From positions 248,001-312,000 of the forward strand of contig JAMXBD010001047.1 in the NCBI GenBank assembly GCA_024138025.1: DNA of 64,000 nt. The letters are read 5' to 3'. This DNA comes from Combretum micranthum. Taxonomy: Eukaryota > Streptophyta > Magnoliopsida > Myrtales > Combretaceae. Under the pieces are notes generated by a model. The model had not been told where the DNA came from. It was given only the letters and a program-made list of their open reading frames with translations, and did not search any database. Shown here piece by piece: positions 23,128 to 34,162 of the stretch. The position numbers were made by a program, and so were the translations under genes. The first letter of the stretch is position 1; every line of letters starts with the position of its first letter.

Positions 23128-24215
23128 TTAGAACGAGCGAGTCACGATTCTCAAATTGGTAAAATCGAAATTGAACTTGTGGAAGTGACGCAACGGAGGT
23201 ACGATAGGGTTTACCGCAAGACGATGATTCTTGCACAAATACCCGGCTTATAATATTCAAATATCTATTAATTCTGAGAATACCTAGATATCTTGTATCA
23301 AAAGTCGAAATCTACACAAAAAAACGAGTTTTGGAATAGAAAGAGCACTCTCAAAGAAATTTCATTAAAAAAAAAACAATCATCTGTCTTTCATATGCCA
23401 AGAACTTACATATATATGGGCAAGCGTGAAAGTTGTCATAACCAAAAAAGGACTAAAACATATTAAATAATATTAAATAGCATTTAAAAGGAAAAACTAA
23501 AACTGACATCCTATTAAAAGACATTAAATCCTATAAAACTGACATCTTATTAAAAGACATTAAATCCTATTAAAAGACATTAAATCCTATTAAAAATCTT
23601 ATTAAATGATACTAAAAATTATTCTTTAAAAATATTAAATAATATTCTAAAGGCATTGACCGCATTAAATTACGAATTCGAAAAACCCAAAAAACATGTA
23701 AAGTACGTCACTCCAACACCGGCAATGTAGAACTAAAGGCCGGTGGCATAAGTTGTTGGAATAGGATTTTCCGTCTCTTCATCCTATGCTGCATTAGGAA
23801 GCTAAGCCAATTCCTTATTCTTGGGAATTTGTGGCTTTCTAGAATCAGTTTTAATTCCCCCAAAACCATGAAGTGTCCTATTTCCATTCTTTTTTTTTTA
23901 AAGAAAATCAACCCACATATATACAAACACATACAAATTCTACATGTAAAGACATACAAATACAACACCATCAATTCGAGTCAAGTCTAGAACCAAACCA
24001 GAACTAACGAGTCACGATTCCTAAATTGGGGGAACCAAAATTGAACCTATGGACGCCAAGCCAATTCCTTGTTCTTGGGTTCTTGTGGTTTTCACGAGTC
24101 AGTTCTAATTCCTCCAGAACCATGAATCATCCTATTTTCTTTTTCAAAAAAATCAGGACACATACATACAAATACATAAAAATTCAACATACATACACAT
24201 ACAAATACAACTATA
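23128..24215. repeat. tandem duplication of about 230 bp, first copy split by a solo LTR
   Basis: Copy 2 (about 24000-24210) reads GAACTAACGAGTCACGATTC, AAATTGG, CCAAGCCAATTCCTTGTTCT and ends in ACATACACATAC. Copy 1 has the same order (GAACGAGCGAGTCACGATTC ... GCTAAGCCAATTCCTTATTC ... ACATACAAATTC) but is interrupted between 23186 and 23796 by a solo LTR. Copy 2 therefore serves as an empty-site control for the insertion. Confidence 0.75.
23186..23796 (-). mobile_element. solo LTR, 611 bp, same family as 40991-42934
   Basis: Aligns end to end with the two LTRs of the deleted element in intron 4: begins TGACGCAACGGAGGTACGAT, contains ATACCCGGCTTATAA, CGAGTTTTGGAATAGA, GGCATTGACCGCATTA and CACCGGCA, and ends CCTATGCTGCATTA. 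It is flanked by a perfect 5-bp duplication GGAAG (23181-23185 and 23797-23801). The lack of internal sequence, with the duplication intact, indicates LTR-LTR recombination. Strand is given by analogy with the copy that has coding remains. Confidence 0.85.
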
Positions 24216-24273
24216 AATTGTTCTAATTTTTTATTGACTTCGTCTAGGTATCACTTCTTGTTTACCTTTTTCC

Positions 24274-24292
24274 TCCCCCTCTCTCTCTCTCT
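24274..24292. repeat. (CT)n microsatellite
   Basis: CTCTCTCT run within a C/T-rich patch. Confidence 0.8.
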
Positions 24293-24440
24293 CTTTCCAA
24301 TGCTAGAAACAAAAGGAGCCATTAGTTCAATAGGTCAACAGCTGTTTGCATAGCAAGTAGTTTTGAGGGTGAACAACATGAACCTATCAAAACCGATGAA
24401 TCACTTCACAGTTCTTACACGCCATAGCCAGGTTTATTTT

Positions 24441-24900
24441 AATACGAACTAAAAATAAAGACAATAACCAACAGAGAAATGCTATCATGTAACATAAGTC
24501 TAATGTGAAAGATAGTAGTTACACAATAGAATTAGCTAGATCTATGATAGTTACAACAAATTGTAACCGAATAAACAGTCAAACTAATATCTTGTAACAT
24601 CTATAAATACATGAAAACAATAAAGGAAAAAAGGATAGTGACTAGCATCCCTATTTATAGATCAATCTGTGAGACTGAGTCTAGGAAAGTAACTATCTCA
24701 AATCAGCTAAGTTACCTACATTAATAGGATAACTCGTTAGTGTAGTATCATAGTTGAGAGAAGGAAGAGGCAGAGCTAAGGTTCTTACCAAATAAGAGTT
24801 TATAGAGATTGAGAGGCGCAGAATGCTCTAGGGTTATAGAATAATTGAGAATAAGTGTAGGTTGTAAGCGTTACGGGTTTAGACAGTGAGCTTAGTGGCT
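24441..24900 (+). repeat. left direct repeat (LTR-like) of an unassigned retroelement
   Basis: Matches 29341-29800 over 460 bp at about 80-85% by eye and without net length change. Shared blocks include AATGCTATCATGTAACATAA, GTTACAACAAATTGTAAC, TTTGTAACATCTATA, TTGAGAGAAGGAAGAG and GAATGCTCTAGGGTTATAGA. A core from TG at 24480 to the CTTA/CTCA position (24894) is 415 bp and could be the true LTR. A clear tRNA primer site was not seen after it; TTGGTACTCTCATC at about 24906 is only loosely like one. Confidence 0.6.
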
Positions 24901-25139
24901 ATTATTTGGTACTCTCATCTTCTAGAGCGAGTCTTGGATATTCTTCAAGATTAGAGATTCTTAGCATAGTGGAAAATAGCACCCACATCAAAATCGAGTA
25001 TACAAGTAGAAGACATGGCATTCTTCAAGAAATCATTATGAGATCTTCAAGAACATATTACACAATTGAGTATGAGTGTTGGTGTTATTTCATTGAATCA
25101 AAATCAAACTAATGATTATTAGAAAACTCAAAAACTTGT

Positions 25140-26760
25140 TGATTCATCATTTTCATTCATGGAGCAGCAACAACAGGTTCAACATTAGTAGCAACATGAC
25201 CTAATAAGTAAGCAAGTTTCATCATTGATGGAATCATAATTTCAATTTCCATCATCCAAATTAAAGGTTATTCATACAACAGTAAATGACATTGATTTGT
25301 CATTGCAATTTTTCAATTATAAGCTAGATAAATTGAGGATTAACCAACCTTGTTTTGAGATATTGCAAGCTACTTTATCCCAATCACTTTATTCATTCAT
25401 AGTGAACATAATTAAGCAAGATATCTCATGTTTTTTCTAGTCAAGATCCTATGTCTTAGGTGTTTAAAGTGGATTCTTTACTTTTATGGTACAAATGTAT
25501 GGACATATTCAATCATTTTACAACATGTGATCATTTTGTTAAAGCATTAATGATAAGGTTTGGACCTTTTTAGCATGATTGGACAGATGATCGATTTGAT
25601 ATTGTTGACAATCTAGATAACTAGATTGAATGCGATGATGGTGTTATCGAGAATCAAGATAATGAGATTGTATTTGATGGAAGAGATGGGGTAAACATGG
25701 ATGAACATATCACTAATGTTTTCCATGGAATTTCAGAGTAATAAACATATGATTTTGATGATTTTAAATTTGTACCATATTCATGCATGAATGATATTGC
25801 GACGAATGTTGCTAACTCACAGTGGATAGAGGAGAATTTTAATATAATGACAGATTTCATGCATAAGGCTCCAAAAAAAAGCATTGAGTTTCGATTGAAG
25901 GCAAACAAAGCAATAGAGCACAACAATTTTTTTGGGAATATGGCTCAGGAATTTCTTTTAAATTTTTCATGGCCTACTAACATACTAATACATATTAATA
26001 TGACTAACCAACGACATTCAATAATCCCTTTATCATCATTGCCATTTGGGAATTTTTGTTCAAGTAGCAATTTCAGTCAAACATAGGGATAAATTAAAGT
26101 TGATCATGTTATGATGAACAACAAAATAGTCTTACAAGAATCTTATCAGTTAAATCTCTCAATGGTGGGGAATAAAATGATATGGTACAAAAAGATATGC
26201 AAGCATCACATAGAGGGTAGACAGATTCAAGCAATGTCACATTAAGTTCTCATTTCTAATGTGGTTTAGATGGATTACTCTTTTAATTTTTTATTACCAC
26301 CATCAATTTTGGGCAACCATCGATTTTTTAATGAAAAGCCTATCATCATCACAGGAATTTTGGCTATTAATTTTCATACAAATCCAAAGCTGGGATGGAA
26401 CATAGACACTTAGTCCAACTACTAGTTTGTGGGTAATAGAACATATGGACAAAAATTTTGTGGCTTAGCTGGTTTCAACTTAATACCAGGACATCGTTGC
26501 CATCTCCCAATACATTGCACACACAACCACATGATTCAGTTTTATCAACATCATTTGAACAGTGCTTCAGATCTTAGATAAGGGCAAGACTTCTACCCGC
26601 AAACACAACTAATAAATGGGTTGCGGATGACTTTAGATGACAAGATATAGGAAGATTTAGACCGATTATACAACCTTGAGGACAATATTTGTAAGGACCA
26701 GCTATCACCCTTAAATTTGAAATAGGCGATAACAGTTCCCCAACCACATATAACCTATAA
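25140..26760 (+). pseudogene. decayed retroelement coding region of unknown family
   Basis: Plus-strand reading gives a long, stop-riddled coding-like region. Early part: MEQQQQVQH near 25160. Middle: MNDIATNVANSQWIEENFNI (25787 on; open to 26086) with TDFMHKAPKKSIEFRLKANK. Later parts: YQLNLSMVGNKMIWYKKICK (about 26140-26200), FLLPPSILGNHRFFNEKPII and NRTYGQKFCGLAGFNLIPGH (about 26430-26490). No protease, reverse transcriptase or integrase motif could be identified. Being enclosed by direct repeats it is probably retroelement-derived (LTR retrotransposon, or an endogenous pararetrovirus-like sequence), but I could not place it. Confidence 0.45.
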
Positions 26761-26939
26761 GATTATATGTAAGGTTGCCTGAAGAAATTGTTTGAGTAAT
26801 TGTTTATCTAATTCCATATAAATAATATAATAGAATTCATAATATATATCTATATATATTTTTTTTAAAACCATATGTGAAGCTATACTACTACACTATC
26901 AACACATTTTGCAAAGGAGTACAACTTAACTTCTAAATA

Positions 26940-26969
26940 GCTAAGCACATATATATATATATATATATA
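26940..26969. repeat. (TA)n microsatellite
   Basis: TATATATA run within the unassigned element. Confidence 0.8.
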
Positions 26970-27919
26970 CATATTACATCCAAAGGCTTCTTACAAGCCT
27001 TAACAAAATCTTCAAAACACAACTCAACTAACACTATAATTACATTATCAATCAAAAGGAGTCACATCTAATCTATTACAAGTCATAGGGTTCCATTGAG
27101 TCCAGAAAGTCGGTTCTGTACCCCATACTTGTATAGAACTCATCGGAGTCATCACCTGAAATGGATAAAATATGAGCCAAAGGCCTAGTACACGAGTAAC
27201 GAATACAAAATGCAAAGTGGATCACACATTCTTAGGCTAAATGCATTATGCAACAATCACTTGTTTATTATTAAGTCTTTAGTTAGTAAAACAACATAGG
27301 ATTATTCAAACCCCGGCCAACAAGGATCTAGTATTACGTCCGCCTCCCTGAGTGGTCCCTACTGTTCATACAGACTAGGCAGCCCTACCTTCTGGCGTAG
27401 CCTGTAATATTAGGGGTTCCTGAGTAACGCATCACGATGCTCAGGGGGTTGATATGAGTAGCTCGGATACTCATATCTCCTAAACAATTCTATCCGATAA
27501 TGAGAAAGTACCCTACCCCCAATCTGAGTAGGGTGCCGCTCTCCGAACCAGATTCAACGGCAAACAAAGACAATCAATACTCATATATCAATAGGATTTT
27601 TCTTAATTTAAAGTAGTTTGACTTTGATGCCTATCCTAGCAAAGAAACAAGTAAGTTACTGTGTACCTAATATAGCTCGGAATTAACGGGGTTAGCTAGG
27701 CGAGAATCTATCACTGTTTAAAACAATATTAAATTCCACACTTAGCTTAAGCACTAATTAACTAGTCAAAAATACAATTAGTCAAAGAAATTCAAATAAA
27801 TTAATACAAAGTCATAATAAAGTATTCAAACATCCTATTATATCCTAGATCGCTTAACAAATACTTAATTGATCATATATCAAACTTCGGAAAATTTTAA
27901 AGAAAGTTTTTAAAATTCA

Positions 27920-28325
27920 AAAGCGCAAGGGATATGTCGGCATTCAAAGCCGGCGGCTTTGAATCGGTGTTCAACACTCTGAAAATCAACACTGCCAACG
28001 CTGGCAGCGTTCAAGGGTAAGCCAGAGGCCTTCATTCTACGCTGGCAGCTTTGAGTCGGTGTAGAATGCAAAATCCAAATTTCCAAAAATCTGCCGAGAG
28101 GTACATACCGGCAGTGTATCGATGTACGCTGGCAGCTTTTCACTCTATGCCGGTAGCTTTGGAATCCCAGTAACCGGCGTACAATGTAAAAAAATGAACG
28201 CTGGCTGACTTTTCCAGTGAAAGCCGACGGCGTTCGATCGGCCTTAAGAAATTTGATTCTGTTGGCTTCCAACACCGCCTATAAGCCGGCGGCGTAGAAG
28301 CCCCAGATGCCGGCATACGACCAAA
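27920..28325. repeat. GCCGGC-rich degenerate repeat cluster
   Basis: About 400 bp in which (A/C)GC(C/T)GGC(A/G)GC(T/G)TT and its variants recur roughly every 40-70 bp (for example AAAGCCGGCGGCTTTGAA near 27948, and GCTGGCAGCTTT near 28043 and 28127). Its GC content is far above the flanks. A related CACCGGCA(G/A)TG ... GGC(T/C)GGTGGC motif sits near the end of the LTRs at 23186-23796, 40991-41617 and 42338-42934. Confidence 0.55.
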
Positions 28326-29235
28326 ATTTAGCCTATACAAAAATGTTTTTGATTTCCCCTTTTTTTTTTTTTTACAACTTTGTTCACTTTCAAAAATTCC
28401 CCAACTTAATCCAAACTTTCCAAATCTTGTTATATGATTCAAACACTATCCTAACAACATGAATTCTACTTTTAATCATCAAAACACTAATCACACTTCA
28501 ATCTACTCCTTAACTTCTCAATTCTTCATATCACTTCCACAACATTCATTCTCACATATCAACACTCATATAAGATATAAACTACCACTCCATTAGCCAC
28601 ATAATCTTGTTTAAACCACCATCAAAGCACCAAATCAATCCCACATCAATTAGGACATAAAATTCATTTCTATCTAACCTTTACAAATAAACACAATATA
28701 GAACATAAAATAAAATATAAAGCTTGCATTCAACTTACATGACTAAATCTTAGCTTGGAATGATGTTCAAATCCTAAAGCTCGTAATTAATCTTGGCTTA
28801 GGGTTTAAGATTTTGAGTTGGAAAATGGAAGAAAGAAAGAAAGAAAAGAAAGAAAATTCGTATGGGGAAAATAGGGCTGCAAAAAGAGTCTATAACTTGT
28901 CCAATTAAAGTCAATTGTCATCCAAACTTTGCATTAGGGGTATGTTTGTCCTAGGATTAATTTGGGTAAATTTCAAATGCATTTGAGTTGTATTTAGGTT
29001 TAAAAAGTAGGCTTAAAGTTTGTAAAATTCTGTCACAAATCCTAAGCCATTCAAAAGTAATTTGATTAAATTCTAAACATAACACATGCATATTAATTTG
29101 AAAAAGACACACATATTCATTACACTATACACACATTTATACCTATCAAACAATAATATTAATTTCATAATACTATACACATACAAATAACACATGTTTA
29201 ACACATTCACTAATTATATTAATCAAGCACACATA

Positions 29236-29262
29236 TACATATATATATATATATATATATAT
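29236..29262. repeat. (TA)n microsatellite
   Basis: TATATATA run just before the right direct repeat. Confidence 0.8.
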
Positions 29263-29340
29263 CATGTTAATGACACATTAATATATCAAATTAAGGAATT
29301 CATGGCTATTTCAATATTGTTTTCAATGGGGAGAAAAACT

Positions 29341-29800
29341 ATTACAAATAGAAAACAAAGACAACCACCAACAGGGAAATGCTATCATGTAACATAAATC
29401 CAGTATAAAAAATTAGTAGTTACATAACAGATTAAGCTAGATCTATAATAGTTACAACAAATTGTAACTAAATAAATAGTCTGACAAATATTTTGTAACA
29501 TCTATAGATACATGAAAATAATAAAGGACAAAGGGAAGCCATTAACATCTCTATTTAGAGATCAATTTATGAGATTGATTCTAGGACAGTGGCTATCTCG
29601 AATTAGCTAAGTTACTTGCATTAATAGGATAAACTCACTAGTGTAGCATCGTAATTGAGAGAAGGAAGAGAGGCAGAGTTAAGGTTCTCATCAGAGTAGA
29701 GTTGATAGAGATGAGACAGAGAATGCTCTAGGGTTATAGAGTAAATGAGAACAAGCATGGGCTATAATTATTGTGGGTTCAGATAGTGGGCTCAGTGGTT
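29341..29800 (+). repeat. right direct repeat (LTR-like) of the unassigned retroelement
   Basis: Partner of 24441-24900; see that entry for shared blocks. It is preceded by a weak purine-rich stretch (CAACAGGGAAA, about 29369-29379) that could be a polypurine tract if the LTR starts at TG 29380. Confidence 0.6.
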
Positions 29801-30717
29801 AACGGGTTCTCAATTCGGAATCTGGCAATGGTAGGTTAAGTCAATTCCTAATTTGAACTAATATGTGCCAATATATATTGACCACTTCAAAGTTAGGTAT
29901 CAAATTTTTTTTGCAAAGTTTAAGTAACAAAATTTTCACATTTCAGTGAGAAGAAAAAGAAAAAGGCAGCAGATGTCAATACAACAAATGTTTAAAACTC
30001 AAGAACATCAACTTATGTTTTTTTTTAGTATGACTTAAAAGTTGACTTTGGTTTTTCTTCATTTTCATCATAAAGAATATAAAAAAATAAGATAAACATT
30101 TTTAAGATTATCTTTAATCTATGTTGAAACACAAATTTATTAAAAGATCATCATAACAACTGCAAAAGAAAAGAATGTAAATAAATTTAAACAAAAAAAA
30201 AAAGAATAAATAAAACTTTATCAGAAAGTTGATTTTAGGCTAGTCCTTAGTGAAAAATTAGATTGATTTTAATTGTTAGCCCCATAGCATAAAAACATTA
30301 TGCCAATGATTTATAAAGAGTGCTAATTTATTAACATCTCTAGAAGTGTCTTGTTAGAAGAAAACCCCTAAAGCCGAACCCGAAACAGATCATTCCAACA
30401 TTGATAAACATATAATGAAATAGATCATTCCAACATTGATAAACATACAATAAAACAGATTATTCCAACATTAACAAACATATAATAAATTGATTTGACA
30501 TGTTCGTCCTTCTAAGTTGGCTGGGTGTCATTAGCGATTAAGGTTTGGTACACATTGCAAGTAATTTGTTATTTTGTAATAGAAAAGTTTTTGACAATTA
30601 AAATTTTGTTACAAATAGTATTCAATTTGTGACAAAATGAGCATGTGTTATTGAACCATTTGCATCAAGAAAGAATACAAACAAGTGAAGTCAATACACG
30701 TTCTTTTATTGACTCTG

Positions 30718-30951
30718 TTATAATGAAAAAGCAAAAAAAAAAAAAGGCAATTGAATAAAAGAAAATAGTTGCACATACGTCGCTACCCTTGTAACACTGT
30801 CACAATATTTCCAAGAGTTAGCATAAAGATTATGCAAGTAATGAAGAATTTCACTAAATTGGTTTCGTCGATCGGAAGTATGGCTTTCATGTTGTTTTGG
30901 AACGAGTAAATGAATAAAACTTGGGTTATACCCACCAAAACCTTTTAACAT
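30718..30951 (-). pseudogene. unidentified coding-like relic in duplicated unit 1
   Basis: Minus-strand open stretch reading LKGFGGYNPSFIHLLVPKQH, then RRNQFSEILHYLHNLYANSW and KYCDSVTRV. The tandem partner at about 31340-31530, read in comparable positions, gives GFNPVSNHLP, WHEGDT, FSEILYHQHNPYGNSWKYCD and KVMRV, with one in-frame stop and frame changes. The shared phrase SEIL-H-HN-Y-NSWKYCD suggests that both copies derive from a real exon. I do not recognise the family and propose no function. Confidence 0.35.
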
Positions 30952-31339
30952 ATTTAATGGAGTCTTGTGGTCACTCTAAAAATTTGGAATAACCATTGTT
31001 AGAAGAAAGCCCTAAGATAATTTAGAACATATTATTCCAACAGAGAACAAATGTGGAATAAAATGATTTGACTTATTCGTTCTATTGAGCTTGCTAAGTG
31101 TATGGGTGATTAGAGTTTCGCACACACTGTACAAGAAATTTGATATATTGTGATAAATTTATTTTTGACAATTAGAATTTTATCATAAATAGCACTCTAA
31201 TTGTAACAAAATGAGAATTTGTTATTGAAGCATTCTCAAGAATAGGAACAAGTCAAGTCAATTCATTTTTTTTTTTTTTTCATTGTCTATGTTATAATGA
31301 AAAAACAAGTAGTGAAATAATAGAAAATAGATGTACATA

Positions 31340-31535
31340 CGTACTACATACCCTCATAACTTTGTCACAATATTTCCATGAGTTACCATAAGGATTATGC
31401 TGGTGATAAAGAATTTCACTAAACCAGATTCATCCATCAAAAGTATCACCTTCATGCCATTCTAGAATGGGTAAATGATTAGAAACTGGATTAAACCCAA
31501 CAAATCCTTCAACATCTTTAAAAGAGTCTTGTGTT
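31340..31535 (-). pseudogene. second copy of the unidentified coding-like relic
   Basis: Counterpart of 30718-30951 in tandem unit 2: reads FSEILYHQHNPYGNSWKYCD, KVMRV and, upstream in the same frame after a stop, WHEGDT. Diverged at many positions from copy 1, but the conserved NSWKYCD block is intact in both. Confidence 0.3.
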
Positions 31536-31656
31536 AGTCCAAAAGATTAATCTAATTATTATTTGAAGAAAAACCCTAGAATACAAAAAAAAAAAAAAAA
31601 AAAGCACATCATTCCAGTCAATTAAGCACTTGAGACATGTTTTTGTGTCTAGCGCC

Positions 31657-32325
31657 CCAATCTGTTACCAATTAAAAAGTAAAAACTGTAAATCATTAGT
31701 TCGCACTATCGTTAGATATAAAAGGATTACAAAGGAATAAAAACCATTCTAAAATTGAAAAAATAAAAAGAATATTACAATGAGTTAATTTTATAGATAG
31801 TACCTAAAATTTGGAAAAATAAGCAATTATATACCTCAACTTTGAAATTGATCAATTTAATACCTAAACATTGAAATTGATTGATTCAGTACCTTAAAAA
31901 CTTTTCATACACACCAATAGTACATCTATCAAGTTTTTTGGGTACTAAATTAATCGATTTCAAAAAATTTTTATGTACCAAATTGATCAATTTTAAAAAT
32001 TCAAATACCTAATTACATATTTTATCAAAATTTATGTACTATTTGTGACATTAACTCTATTATAAAAGGTTACTTTTTGAAAATAAAGGCAAAACCGTAT
32101 CACCCAATAATCATAAGATTTAGCTTCCAATGAGTATTCCAAATAATATGCCACCATATGCAAGAAGAAATGAATGATCTATCCACATCACAAGCTAGAT
32201 ATCGTATTTCTTACGTCCAGCTACAATAGTATATATTTATATAGAGAGAGAGGGAGAAAGAGAGAAGTACGTAGAGATCTAACCTAACTTAACACGTAAT
32301 CCTATATAAACGATGGTGCCTCAAT
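31657..32325 (+). promoter_or_regulatory. promoter-region tandem copy A of the ProT-like gene (decayed)
   Basis: The same order of blocks occurs here, at 33122-33518 and at 34163-34612: GTTA(C/T)CAATTAA, GG(T/A)ATAAAAGGA(T/C)TA, AAAGGAATAAAA, ATGAATGATCTAT, AGCTAGATATCGTATTTCTTAC, a TATA/AGAGAG stretch and CCTAACCTAA. Copy A ends in CGATGGTGCCTCAAT at the position where the functional copy has CCATGAACTCTCAAC. It is interrupted by a MITE (31782-32057), and its end is the target of the hAT-like element at 32326. There is no gene behind it. Confidence 0.7.
31782..32057. mobile_element. Mutator-like MITE, relative of 2572-2854
   Basis: The left arm begins GAGTTAATTTTATAGATAGT, and the right arm reverse-complemented begins GAGTTAATGTCACAAATAGT. 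The arms are palindromic to a central AAATTGATCAATTT. Flanks TATTACAAT (31773-31781) and TATTATAAA (32058-32066) agree at 7 of 9 positions, consistent with a 9-bp duplication. Size (276 bp) and termini match the element at 2572-2854. It sits inside promoter copy A; copies B and C lack it. Confidence 0.7.
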
Positions 32326-33121
32326 TAGAACTGTGCAAATAGGTTATGCAGATCAACTTGCCCCGCCCTGCTTCAGCTCGCAGGTTATGTGAGCCAAAAC
32401 TTTTAACCCAATCCATCTCATGCGGGTTAACGGTCTAGCCCGCGAACTCGCTAATATATTGTTTTTACTGAAAAAAATTATAAGAATTATTCAAATTTAA
32501 ATTTTTAATAATTTAAATGTAGAATATTTTTCTTTTTGTCACACCAATTACCTACATACTAATCCTAGATTATAATTGTGTATGGAAAAACTCTAAATTT
32601 CTATTTTGAAAATTTATATCTCAACATAAAAGGATTTAAATAACTAATAGAAATTATAGTCCATTCCATTTTTTTTCTTTGGCACGGTAAGGAAAAATAT
32701 ATTATGAAAATTATCAATTGATATTATGTTGCTTATTTTAAATAGAAGCATCTAAATATCAAATAAATATAAAAGAAAAAGTATTGATAAAATAACTAAG
32801 GATATAATAAATATAAAAGTTCAGAGTTTGAAACATAACATCCCTAAAAAACATTTGACAACTTAATAATAGAAAAACAAAGTGAAGAGGAAATAAAAAG
32901 GATAGTGTAATAGGATTTTTTTTCATGAGATTTATATTTCCTTTTTTTTTTTTTAATTGTAGGTTGTGGGCCAACTCGATCCACAACGGGTTGACCTGCT
33001 TCAACCTGCGGGTAAGGGGGGTGCACATTTTGGCCCGCATGTTAAACAGGCTAAAAAATTTAGCTCATCCTGTATTTTTTGGTTGGTTGACCCTATAATC
33101 CACCCCGCATACACAACTCTA
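32326..33121. mobile_element. non-autonomous hAT-like element, 796 bp, perfect 8-bp duplication
   Basis: Flanked by GCCTCAAT on both sides (32318-32325 and 33122-33129), a perfect 8-bp target duplication. The left end reads TAGAACTGTGCAAATAGG, and the right end reverse-complemented reads TAGAGTTGTGTATGCGGG. Subterminal GCGGGTT/CAACCCGC-like motifs are present on both sides. The interior is AT-rich, and the open frames at 32759-33151 are not genes. The insertion lies exactly at the junction of promoter copies A and B. Confidence 0.85.
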
Positions 33122-33518
33122 GCCTCAATCTATTATCAATTAATAAAATGAAAACCATAAATTAATTTTTCACACGAGCATTAGGTATAAAAGGACTACA
33201 AAGGAATAAAAGCCTTCCTAAAATTAAATGTCAAAAAAAATTATAGAATGTTAGTTTTTTTTATTCACAAGCCAAACCATATCACCCAATAACCATAGGA
33301 TTCTTGTTTCAAACACTATGGCGTCGTATGCTAAAATAAATGAATGATCTATCCTCATCACAAGTGTCTAACTAGCTAGATATAGGATTCCTTACGTCCA
33401 ACTATAGCAGTGTTTATCCATTTGTGTATATAGATGAAGGAGTATGTACACTGTACAGACCTAACCTAACCTAACCTAAAAATACTCCCGTATAGATAAC
33501 GACATCTCAATTTGTTAT
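33122..33518 (+). promoter_or_regulatory. promoter-region tandem copy B of the ProT-like gene (decayed)
   Basis: Second of three copies (blocks listed under copy A): TTATCAATTAATAAAATG, AGGTATAAAAGGACTACAAA, GGAATAAAAGCCTTCCTAAA, AATGAATGATCTATCCTCAT, TTCCTTACGTCCAACTA, then GACCTAACCTAACCTAACCT. At the position of the start codon it reads GACATCTCAATTTG, so the ATG is lost. It is followed immediately by the element at 33519-34162. Confidence 0.7.
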
Positions 33519-34162
33519 CCTAATTGTCAAAATCTCGATTTTACTCACACAAGTCCATAGATTTACGATTTTAAGGAACTCTTATGAATTGACTCAAATC
33601 AATTTTTATTTTATAATCTTATGTTTTTAACAAAGCTTGTCGATTTTACCTATTTGAATCAAATATGTTGAAATATAAAAATACATCGTGTTTTAACAAG
33701 CTTATCAACTATTAGGAAGATGTATATTTCTTATTGCATTTCAATTTTATTTTCATACACTCTCCCCTATCTCTTTCCCTCCCTTCCCCCGCTCCCCCCA
33801 TTCCCGCCATCCAAAAGTCCCCTATATTTATATAATTACGAATTTAAAAAAGATTGAAAGCAATTATTCTCCTTCAATCCATAACTTTCAAACAAAATAA
33901 TAAGAAAGAAAACTTCATTTTGACTCTACATGCTTTTTTTTATAAATATTATATCATGAATTAAGAGTTATTATGAAAAAAAACACTTAATTTCTTCTTT
34001 TTTTCATATATATTGCATATTGCAAGCTTTTTATGATTTCTTTAAGTATATCTGTAGTTTTTCAAAGTTGTTTTACATAAGTTATAGAAATTTATATTTC
34101 TACGTTTCGATTCTACAAATCATTTGACGATTCCACATAGAATCACTAGTTTGACAATCTTG
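33519..34162. mobile_element. TIR element, 644 bp, perfect 8-bp duplication (hAT-like)
   Basis: Flanked by TTTGTTAT (33511-33518 and 34163-34170). The left end reads CCTAATTGTCAAAATCTCGA; the right end reverse-complemented reads CAAGATTGTCAAACTAGTGA. Subterminal zones carry GATTTTAC and ATTCTATGTAGAATCG-like motifs. A second copy of the family is at 50743-51460 (shared AATCTTATGTTTTTAAC, CATACAC and CTATCTCTTT blocks). No coding capacity. Confidence 0.75.

Larger units (their letters stand above)
26760..29037 (-). mobile_element. possible large LTR nested in the unassigned element (limits uncertain)
   Basis: On the minus strand this stretch starts TGTGACAGAATTTTAC at 29037 and has the look of a Ty3/gypsy LTR leader: a pyrimidine-rich TTTTCTTTCTTTC run, TTAAACCCTAAGCC and ATGTAAGTTG. 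A moderately GC-rich block follows at 27310-27560 with AGTAGGGTGCCGCTCTC. No coding domains. The left limit and target duplication were not found, so this is a guess from composition and order. Open frames at 27910-28442 fall inside it and are not genes. Confidence 0.3.
30351..31610. repeat. tandem duplication, about 640-bp units (two full, one truncated)
   Basis: Unit 1 (30351-30992) and unit 2 (30993-31563) share, in order, TTAGAAGAAA(A/G)CCC, ATTCCAACA, GATTTGACATGTTCGT-like, TTTTTGACAATTA, ATTGTAACAAAATGAG-like, TATAATGAAAAA, CACAATATTTCCA, AGAATTTCACTAAA and AGAGTCTTGTG. A third copy starts at about 31564 (GAAGAAAAACCCTAGAA), fades after some 90 bp and joins the promoter repeats at 31657. 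The duplication predates considerable divergence. Confidence 0.7.

Noticed and set aside
27910..28442. Two overlapping minus-strand open frames of 100-121 codons
   Set aside because: They lie over the GCCGGC-rich repeat cluster; no domain, and the repeat composition explains the lack of stops.
32759..33151. Open frames of 60-93 codons on both strands
   Set aside because: Inside the hAT-like element at 32326-33121 and without domains.
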